Under the pieces are notes generated by a model, which saw only the letters and a program-made list of their open reading frames with translations, searched no databases and was not told where the DNA came from. Shown here in pieces: positions 57,743 through 64,000 of a stretch of DNA of 64,000 bases (its first letter is position 1; every line of letters begins with the position of its first letter). A program made the translations under genes and the position numbers. Source of the DNA: Pseudomonas sp. L5B5 (GTDB lineage Bacteria > Pseudomonadota > Gammaproteobacteria > Pseudomonadales > Pseudomonadaceae). Where the stretch lies: positions 1,364,001 to 1,428,000 of the forward strand of contig NZ_CP084742.1 in the NCBI RefSeq assembly GCF_020520285.1. The letters run 5' to 3'.

Positions 57743-60700
57743 ATGCTCGGGCTGGTCAAGACCGCTCTGCTCAAGCCCTACACGTTCATCGTGCTGGCGA
57801 TCTTCATCTGCATCATCGGGCCGCTGGCGGCCCTGCGTACCCCCACCGACGTGTTCCCGGACATCGGCATCCCGGTGGTGGCGGTGGTCTGGCAGTACAA
57901 CGGCCTGTCGCCGGACGCCATGGCCGGGCGGGTGATCTACACCTACGAGCGCTCCCTGAGCACCACGGTCAACGACATCGAGCACATCGAATCGCAGTCG
58001 CTGCCGGGCATGGGCATCGTCAAGATCTTCTTCCAGCCCGGGGTCGATATCCGCACCGCCAACGCCCAGGTGACGGCGGTGTCACAAACCGTGCTCAAGC
58101 AGATGCCACCGGGCATCACCCCGCCGCTGATCCTCAACTACAGCGCCTCGACGGTGCCGATCCTGCAGATGGCGTTTTCCAGCCCGACCCTGTCGGAAGC
58201 GAAGATTCGCGACCTGGTGCAGAACAACATCCGCCTGCCCCTGAGCGCCCTGCCCGGCCTGGCCATGCCCACGCCCATGGGCGGCAGGCAGCGGCAGATC
58301 ACCCTCGACCTGGACCCGCAAGCCCTGGCCGCCAAGGGCCTGTCGGCCCAGGACGTGGGCAATGCCCTGGCGGCGCAGAACCAGATCATCCCGGTGGGCA
58401 CCGCCAAGCTCGGCGGCAATGAATACACGGTGCTGCTGAACAACAGCCCGACCGCCATCGAGGAGCTCAACGACCTGCCGATCAAGACCGTGGACGGTGC
58501 GCTGATCACCATCGGCCAGGTGGCCCACGTGCGCGACGGCTCGCCGCCGCAGACCAATATCGTGCGGGTCGACGGACGCCGGGCGGTGCTGATGCCGGCG
58601 CTGAAGAACGGCAATATCTCCACCCTGTCCATCGTCGATGGCATCCGCCAGATGCTGCCGCGGATCAACGAAACCCTGCCACCGGCGCTGAAGACTTCGC
58701 TGCTGGGGGACGCCTCGGTGTTCGTCAAGCAGTCGGTGGGCAGCGTGGCCCGGGAAGGCATCATCGCCGCCCTGCTGACCAGCGCGATGATCCTGCTGTT
58801 TCTCGGCAGTTGGCGCTCAACGCTGATCATCGCCGCCTCGATCCCCCTGGCGGTGCTTGCGTCCATCGCCCTGCTGGCCGCCAGCGGCCAGACCCTCAAC
58901 GTCATGACCCTGGGCGGCCTGGCCCTGGCGGTGGGAATCCTGGTGGACGACGCCACGGTGACCATCGAGAACATCAACTGGCACCTGGAACAGGGCAAGG
59001 CGGTGAAGGACGCGATCCTCGACGGCGCCAAACAGATCGTCGGCCCGGCGTTCGTCTCGCTGCTGTGCATCTGCATCGTCTTCGTGCCGATGTTCCTGCT
59101 GCAGGGCATCGCCGGCTACCTGTTCCGGCCCATGGCCCTGGCGGTGATCTTCGCCATGGCCAGCTCATTCATCCTCTCGCGGACCCTGGTGCCGACACTG
59201 GCCCTGTACCTGCTCAAGCCCCATGCGCCGGGAACGGGCCCCGGGCACCACCCGGAAGACGCCTTCATCAACCACCACGAAGGCGAGCAGCACGCCCCGC
59301 CCCGGCATGCCCTTGTACGCGCCCTGCTGGGGTTCCAACAAGGCTTCGAGCGGCGTTTTTCCAATGTGCGCGACACCTACCACGGCCTGCTGCGACTGGC
59401 CTTGGCCAGGCGTCGGCCGTTCCTCCTGGGTTTCCTCGCCTGTGTGCTGGCCTCCTTCGCCCTGCTGCCGAGCCTGGGCCAGGACTTCTTCCCCGCCACC
59501 GATGCTGGGACCTTGGCCTTGCATGTGCGCCTGCCCCTGGGCACGCGGATCGAGGAAAGCGCGGCGGCCTTCGACCGCATCGAAGGGCGGATCCGCGAGG
59601 TGATCCCGCCCGAGGAGCTGGACAGCGTGATCGACAACATCGGCATTCCCCTGAGCGGCATCGACATGGCCTACAGCAACAGCGGCACCATCGGCCCCCA
59701 GGACGGCGATATCCAGGTCACCCTGAAGCCCGGCCACGCCCCCAGCGCCGACTACGTGAAGCAACTGCGCCAGGCCCTGCCGGAGAGCTTCCCGGGCAGC
59801 CAGTTTGCTTTTTTGCCGGCGGACATCAGCAGCCAGATCCTCAACTTCGGCGCGCCGGCCCCGCTGGACGTGAAGATCTCCGGGCCTGACGATGCGGCCA
59901 ACCGCGCCTTCGCCCTGGAGCTGCAACGGCGCCTGCGCCACGTGCCGGGCATCGCCGACTTGCGCCTGCAGCAGTCCACCGGCTACCCGTCCTTGCAGGT
60001 CAAGGTCGATCGCCTGCGGGCCAATGGCCTGGGGATCACCGAGCGCGACGTGACCAACAGCATGGTGGCCTCCCTGGCCGGCAGCTCCCAGGTGGCGCCG
60101 ACCTTCTGGCTCAACCCGAAGAACGGCGTGTCCTACTCCATCGTCGCCGCCACCCCGCAGTACCGCCTGGACAGCCTGCCGGCCCTGGAGGCCTTGCCGG
60201 TCACCGGCAGCAATGGCCAGTCGCAGATCCTCGGCGGCCTGGCGGATATCTCTCGCGTAGAAAGCCCGGCGGTGGTCAGCCACTACAACATCCAGCCGAC
60301 CCTGGACCTGTACGCCAACGTCCAGGGCCGCGACCTGGGCGCCGTGGCCCACGACATGCAAAAGGTCCTGGACGACGCCGCAGCCCTGCGGCCCAAGGGC
60401 GCCACGGTCAGCCTGCACGGGCAGATCGACGCCCTGCACCAGGCCTTCAGCGGCCTGAGCCTGGGGCTGCTGGGGGCGGTGGTGCTGATCTACCTGCTGA
60501 TCGTGGTCAACTTCCAATCCTGGCTCGACCCGCTGGTGATCATCAGCGCGCTACCGGCGGCCCTGGCCGGGATCGTGTGGATGCTGTTCTTGAGTGGCAC
60601 CGCGTTGTCGGTGCCGGCGCTGACCGGGGCCATCCTGTGCATGGGCGTGGCCACCGCCAACTCGATCCTGGTGGTGAGCTTCTGCCGCGAGCGCCTGGCG

Positions 60701-60964
60701 GAACACGACGATGCCCTGCTGGCCGCCCTGGAAGCTGGCTACACGCGCTTTCGCCCGGTGTGCATGACCGCCCTGGCGATGATCATCGGCATGCTGCCCC
60801 TGGCCCTGTCCGAAGAACAGAACGCGCCCCTGGGCCGCGCGGTGATCGGCGGGCTGCTGCTCGCCACCGTCGCCACCTTGATCTTTGTCCCCGTGGTCTT
60901 CAGCCTGGCCCACGGCCGCCGTCCCCAATCCGCTGTTGCTGGAGAAAACACCCATGTCGCCTGA
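57743..60964 (+). CDS. RND efflux pump, inner-membrane permease
   Basis: 1073 residues, full-length AcrB-type (resistance-nodulation-division) permease: a first helix (LLKPYTFIVLAIFICIIGPL), two large periplasmic loops, and twelve helices. The proton-relay pair in helix 4 is D402-D403 (ILVDDATVTIENI), as in hydrophobic/amphiphilic-compound pumps. CGGAGG precedes the start at 57743. The order pump, adaptor, outer-membrane channel is the reverse of the usual adaptor-first operons. The adaptor gene starts 11 bases before this stop. The substrate range is unknown. Confidence 0.94.
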   Translation: MLGLVKTALLKPYTFIVLAIFICIIGPLAALRTPTDVFPDIGIPVVAVVWQYNGLSPDAMAGRVIYTYERSLSTTVNDIEHIESQSLPGMGIVKIFFQPGVDIRTANAQVTAVSQTVLKQMPPGITPPLILNYSASTVPILQMAFSSPTLSEAKIRDLVQNNIRLPLSALPGLAMPTPMGGRQRQITLDLDPQALAAKGLSAQDVGNALAAQNQIIPVGTAKLGGNEYTVLLNNSPTAIEELNDLPIKTVDGALITIGQVAHVRDGSPPQTNIVRVDGRRAVLMPALKNGNISTLSIVDGIRQMLPRINETLPPALKTSLLGDASVFVKQSVGSVAREGIIAALLTSAMILLFLGSWRSTLIIAASIPLAVLASIALLAASGQTLNVMTLGGLALAVGILVDDATVTIENINWHLEQGKAVKDAILDGAKQIVGPAFVSLLCICIVFVPMFLLQGIAGYLFRPMALAVIFAMASSFILSRTLVPTLALYLLKPHAPGTGPGHHPEDAFINHHEGEQHAPPRHALVRALLGFQQGFERRFSNVRDTYHGLLRLALARRRPFLLGFLACVLASFALLPSLGQDFFPATDAGTLALHVRLPLGTRIEESAAAFDRIEGRIREVIPPEELDSVIDNIGIPLSGIDMAYSNSGTIGPQDGDIQVTLKPGHAPSADYVKQLRQALPESFPGSQFAFLPADISSQILNFGAPAPLDVKISGPDDAANRAFALELQRRLRHVPGIADLRLQQSTGYPSLQVKVDRLRANGLGITERDVTNSMVASLAGSSQVAPTFWLNPKNGVSYSIVAATPQYRLDSLPALEALPVTGSNGQSQILGGLADISRVESPAVVSHYNIQPTLDLYANVQGRDLGAVAHDMQKVLDDAAALRPKGATVSLHGQIDALHQAFSGLSLGLLGAVVLIYLLIVVNFQSWLDPLVIISALPAALAGIVWMLFLSGTALSVPALTGAILCMGVATANSILVVSFCRERLAEHDDALLAALEAGYTRFRPVCMTALAMIIGMLPLALSEEQNAPLGRAVIGGLLLATVATLIFVPVVFSLAHGRRPQSAVAGENTHVA

Positions 60965-62120
60965 TCACACCCCCTCGCGCAAACGCCTGATGCTCTTGGG
61001 TATCGGCGGCCTGAGCCTGGCCGCCCTGCTGGTGGCCAGCGGCCTGGCCGCACGTACCCGGCATGAACGGGCCGTGGTCGCCTGGACCGAAACCGCCGCC
61101 GTGCCGCAGGTGCTGGTGTTCCAGCCGCAGCCCAACCGACTGGGCGACACCCTGCGCCTGCCGGCGCACCTGGAAGCCTGGAGCAAGGCGCCGATCCACG
61201 CCCGGGTCAGCGGCTACCTCAAGGACTGGACCCAGGACATCGGTGCCAAGGTGACCGCCGGGCAAGTGCTGGCCCATATCGACAGCCCCGACCTGGACCA
61301 GCAAGTGGCCCAGGCCCGGGCGCGAATGATCCAGCAGCAAGCCAACGCGCGGCTGGCCCAGACCACCGCCGAGCGCTGGCAGCACCTCTTGGCCAGCCAC
61401 TCGGTATCACGCCAGGAAGCCGATGAAAAGACCTCCAACGCAGCCGCCGCCAAAGCCAATGCCGAGGCGGCCGCCGCCGACTATGCGCGGCTCTCGGCGC
61501 TGGAGGACTACAAGACCATTCGCGCGCCGTTCGCCGGCACCATCACCGCCCGCCACACCGACATCGGCCAGTTGATCAAGGCCGACAACGACAGCGACCC
61601 GGAGCTGTTCAACCTGGCGGACACCCACAAACTGCGGCTCTACGTGCCGATTCCGCAGAACTACGCCAGCGTGATCCGCCCCGGCCTGCAAGCGCAGTTG
61701 ACCGTGCCCGAGCACCCGGGCCAGCACTTTCGCGCGCAACTGGTGGGCGACTCCACCGCCATCGACCCGCGCTCCGGCACCCTGCTGGCGCAGTTCGTCG
61801 CCGCCAACCCCGACGGCGCCCTGATGCCCGGCGACTATGCCGAGGCGAGCCTGGCGATTCCCGCCGACACCCACGGCGTGAGCATCCCCGCCAGCGCCTT
61901 GATCTTCCGTGCCCAGGGCACCCAGGTGGCAGTGATCGACGGCTCCCGGCACGTGCACCTGCGCAGCATCCATATCGGCCTCGACCTGGGTGAACGGCTG
62001 GTGATCGACCAGGGCCTGCAAGCCACGGATCAAGTCATCGACAACCCGCCGGACGCCCTGCGCGAAGGTGACCTGGTGCAACTGGCGGACGCAGGAGGTG
62101 AGCATGCGCCCAAGGCTTAA
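60954..62120 (+). CDS. RND efflux periplasmic adaptor (membrane fusion protein)
   Basis: 388 residues. An N-terminal membrane anchor (about residues 14-32, LMLLGIGGLSLAALLVASGL) is followed by the lipoyl/hairpin region: VSGYLKDWTQDIGAKVTAGQ, then a helical hairpin rich in Q/A, and LEDYKTIRAPFAGTITARHT. The beta-barrel and membrane-proximal domains follow. It links the inner-membrane pump to the outer-membrane channel. The start at 60954 is behind GGAGAAAACACCC and overlaps the pump gene by 11 bases. Confidence 0.93.
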   Translation: MSPDHTPSRKRLMLLGIGGLSLAALLVASGLAARTRHERAVVAWTETAAVPQVLVFQPQPNRLGDTLRLPAHLEAWSKAPIHARVSGYLKDWTQDIGAKVTAGQVLAHIDSPDLDQQVAQARARMIQQQANARLAQTTAERWQHLLASHSVSRQEADEKTSNAAAAKANAEAAAADYARLSALEDYKTIRAPFAGTITARHTDIGQLIKADNDSDPELFNLADTHKLRLYVPIPQNYASVIRPGLQAQLTVPEHPGQHFRAQLVGDSTAIDPRSGTLLAQFVAANPDGALMPGDYAEASLAIPADTHGVSIPASALIFRAQGTQVAVIDGSRHVHLRSIHIGLDLGERLVIDQGLQATDQVIDNPPDALREGDLVQLADAGGEHAPKA

Positions 62121-63522
62121 GCCCCTCGCCGCCCTGCTGTTGCTGGCCCTGCACGGCTGCTCCCTGGCGCCCCATTACCAGGTGCCGCCCATCGAGCTGC
62201 CGGCGCAATACCGCGAACAGAGCAGCGATGGCCCCTGGCACCCGGCCGCCCCGCCCCAGGGCCTCGCCGAGCAGTGGTGGCGGCTGTACCAGGACCCGCG
62301 TCTGGACGACCTGCAACAGCGCCTGCTCCGGGCCAACCCGGACCTGGCGGCAGCCCTGGCCCACTACGACAGCGCCCAGGCCTACGCCAGCCAACTGCAC
62401 GCCGGGCTGTTCCCGCAGATCAGCGCCAGCGCCCAGCCGTTGCGCCAGCGTCAGTCGGACAGCCGGCCCCTGCGCGGCAGCAGCCAACCCTCGGTGTACA
62501 ACAGCAACAGCGCCGGTTTTGCCCTGGATTTCGACCTCGACCTCTGGGGGCGCATCCGCAACCAGGCCGCAGCCGGCGATGCCCAGGCCCAAGCCTCCGG
62601 GGATGACCTGGCAGCCGCGCGCCTGAGCCTGCAAAAACAGTTGGCGAGCCTGTATGTGCAACTCAATGGCCTGGATGCCCAGAGCCGCATCCTCAGCCAC
62701 TCCCTGGAGGATTACGCCCAGGCCCTGCAACTGACCCGCGACCGTTATCAAGGGCAGATCGCCTCGGAACTGGACCTGACCCGGGCCCAGAGCCAACTGG
62801 CCAGCGCCGAGGCGGAACTGGACGAAGTGCGGGCCCAGCGCAACCTCACCGAACATGCGATTGGCGAACTGGTGGGCGAACCGGCCAGCCAGTTCAGCCT
62901 TGCGCCCTCGGAACAGCTGCTGAGCCTGCCGAGCATTCCCCAACAACTGCCCAGCACCCTGCTGCAACGCCGGCCGGACATCGCCGCGGCGGAACGCCGG
63001 GTGTACGCCGCCAATGCCGGCATCGGTGTGGCCCGCGCGGCCTGGTATCCGGATTTCAGCCTGACCGGGATGCTCGGTGGCCAGACCCAGGGCGTGGGTA
63101 ATCTGCTGGCGGCGGGCAATCGCTACTGGGCCTTGGGCCCCCTGATGAACCTGCCGATTTTTGATGGCGGGCGGCTGAGCGCCAATGAGCGCCAGGCCCA
63201 CGCCGAGTTCGAAGAGGCCGCCGCCCATTACCGTGGGCAAGTGCTGCGAGCGGTGCGGGAGGTGGAGGACAACTTGGGGCAACTGCGGGATTTGCGCCAG
63301 GAAGCGCTGGACCAACAAGCGGCGGTGAATGCGGCGCAGCACACCCAGACCTTGGCCATGAATAGCTATCAGGCGGGTGCCGTCAGCTACCTGGATGTGG
63401 TGACTGCGCAGACCGCAGCCTTGCAGGCGCAGCGGGGGTTGCAGGCACTGCAGACGAGGCAGTTGCAGGCGAGCGTGGGGTTGGTGGTGGCGTTGGGTGG
63501 GGGGTGGAAAGGTGGGGCTTGA
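62104..63522 (+). CDS. Efflux outer-membrane lipoprotein channel, NodT/OprM family
   Basis: 472 residues. The lipoprotein signal ends with LALHGC (C19). The two TolC-like repeats are visible as EQWWRLYQDPRLDDLQQRLL and later TLLQRRPDIAAAERRVYAAN, the hallmark of NodT/OprM proteins, plus YQAGAVSYLDVVTAQTAAL near the C-terminus. It forms the trimeric exit channel of the tripartite pump. It overlaps the adaptor gene by 17 bases and has AGGAGGTGAGC before its ATG. The truncated transposase begins 11 bases past the stop. Confidence 0.94.
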   Translation: MRPRLKPLAALLLLALHGCSLAPHYQVPPIELPAQYREQSSDGPWHPAAPPQGLAEQWWRLYQDPRLDDLQQRLLRANPDLAAALAHYDSAQAYASQLHAGLFPQISASAQPLRQRQSDSRPLRGSSQPSVYNSNSAGFALDFDLDLWGRIRNQAAAGDAQAQASGDDLAAARLSLQKQLASLYVQLNGLDAQSRILSHSLEDYAQALQLTRDRYQGQIASELDLTRAQSQLASAEAELDEVRAQRNLTEHAIGELVGEPASQFSLAPSEQLLSLPSIPQQLPSTLLQRRPDIAAAERRVYAANAGIGVARAAWYPDFSLTGMLGGQTQGVGNLLAAGNRYWALGPLMNLPIFDGGRLSANERQAHAEFEEAAAHYRGQVLRAVREVEDNLGQLRDLRQEALDQQAAVNAAQHTQTLAMNSYQAGAVSYLDVVTAQTAALQAQRGLQALQTRQLQASVGLVVALGGGWKGGA

Positions 63523-63532
63523 AACCTGAAGC

Positions 63533-63697
63533 ATAATCGCCTGGCAGGTCTCTCCAAGGTGCCCCGGTGCGCAAAATCCAGAATACGGTGCTGATGAATA
63601 GCCAATTGTCCTTTGCTCGTCCTCCCCAGATGCCTTCGCGGCCGGCTAAATGAGGTTTCAGCAAACTCCATACATTGTCGGAGATATCGTGGCGCCG
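63533..63697 (-). pseudogene. 5'-fragment of an IS5-family transposase
   Basis: About 55 codons on the minus strand encode the typical N-terminus of an IS5-family (IS427/IS1031-like) transposase: RRHDISDNVWSLLKPHLAGR, then EGIWGGRAKDNWLF and ILRTGAPWRDLPGDY. The reading frame is intact, but homology stops abruptly after DY at 63533, 11 bases from the efflux channel stop, and no start codon, downstream catalytic region or clear terminal repeats are seen. It is therefore a dead remnant of an insertion whose remainder was lost. Confidence 0.85.
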
Positions 63698-64000
63698 ATG
63701 GGTTGCAAGGGCATGACGCGCTGGCCGTCTAACTAGGAAGACCGATTATCAATTTTTTGAGTCTTGTGACGACCTATCTAGACGGCTGACGCGACAACTA
63801 CCTTGAAAAACACCGGAACAGGAAACGCACTTAAGCCAAGCCGGCTTAGCGTAGGACTTCCCCAAACTCTGCGGCCTGCCCTTGTTGTGCGTATCGATCG
63901 ATCCTGACAGAAGCTGTCACTGCCCTGCGCCATAATGACTGCAATGAACAGCTTCAACATGCTAATCATGAGTACTAAATCCTGTTACAAACATGAGATA
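63698..64000. other. AT-richer right edge, no convincing gene
   Basis: Beyond the transposase fragment the DNA is clearly less GC-rich than the rest of the window. A 63-codon minus-strand frame (63778-63969) lacks a ribosome binding site and family resemblance. On the plus strand an open frame from ATG 63944 (or 63968) runs off the window edge; it may be the start of the next gene, but too little is visible to judge. Confidence 0.45.

Noticed and set aside
63778..63969. 63-codon minus-strand gene at the right edge
   Set aside because: It has no Shine-Dalgarno sequence, unusual composition, and lies next to a transposon remnant; it is probably a chance frame.

Overview
The window is a GC-rich chromosomal segment of a Pseudomonas of the fluorescens group (P. 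protegens / P. chlororaphis / P. fluorescens type). The clues are a 1619-residue NAD-specific glutamate dehydrogenase, the 2-ketogluconate operon with its PtxS regulator, the hydrogen cyanide synthase operon with a Gac/Rsm-type leader, Pseudomonas-style REP repeats in many gene gaps, and dense overlapping operons. There are no rRNA or tRNA genes, CRISPR arrays, prophage or intact insertion sequences. The only mobile DNA seen is a truncated IS5-family transposase near the right end.

Layout. 0.3-5.1 kb: an orphan GT39-type membrane glycosyltransferase, a MocR/PdxR-type regulator, a periplasmic cupin and a META/DUF4377 lipoprotein. 5.2-10.0 kb (minus): gdhB, closed by a strong terminator. 10.4-10.9 kb: a perfect 21-bp palindrome and a small acidic protein of unknown function. 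11.2-18.1 kb: a six-gene Bat/MoxR operon (MoxR ATPase, DUF58, DUF4381, two VWA proteins, BatD). 18.3-23.2 kb: a hydantoinase/oxoprolinase B and A pair followed by an AraC regulator. 23.3-28.8 kb: sbcD (TTG start), sbcC and a glutathione S-transferase, translationally overlapped. 29.1-31.3 kb: a DUF1345 membrane protein, then an AraC regulator and a LysE-type exporter.

31.5-36.8 kb is the 2-ketogluconate locus ptxS-kguE-kguK-kguT-kguD, with perfect PtxS operators before ptxS and before kguE. 37.1-40.2 kb (minus) is hcnABC, which makes HCN from glycine. Its promoter has an ANR-like box spaced correctly from a -10 element, and its leader carries the TTCACGGATGAA RsmA/RsmE site over the ribosome binding site plus further GGA motifs. 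40.3-42.3 kb (minus) holds a PhnA-like membrane protein, an unlisted 24-residue membrane peptide, a small membrane protein and a cysteine-rich exported protein. 42.5-44.5 kb is a two-component system. 44.6-48.3 kb holds a TRIC-type channel, DUF1652-like and CsbD-like small proteins, a PAS-LuxR regulator and a GNAT acetyltransferase.

48.4-53.0 kb is a sulfane-sulfur module: a FisR-type sigma-54 activator, and divergent from it a persulfide dioxygenase, a sulfide:quinone oxidoreductase and a TSUP exporter. Together they would sense and oxidise sulfide/persulfide and export the sulfite formed. HCN and sulfide both poison terminal oxidases, so the two systems may be physiologically related, though that is inference. 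53.1-55.6 kb: a PhyH-type dioxygenase plus EamA transporter pair and a YkvA-like protein. 55.9-57.5 kb (minus): a DUF1016/YhcG nuclease-fold protein and a small lipoprotein. 57.7-63.5 kb: an RND efflux operon in the order pump-adaptor-outer-membrane channel. The last 0.5 kb holds the transposase remnant and AT-richer DNA with no convincing gene.
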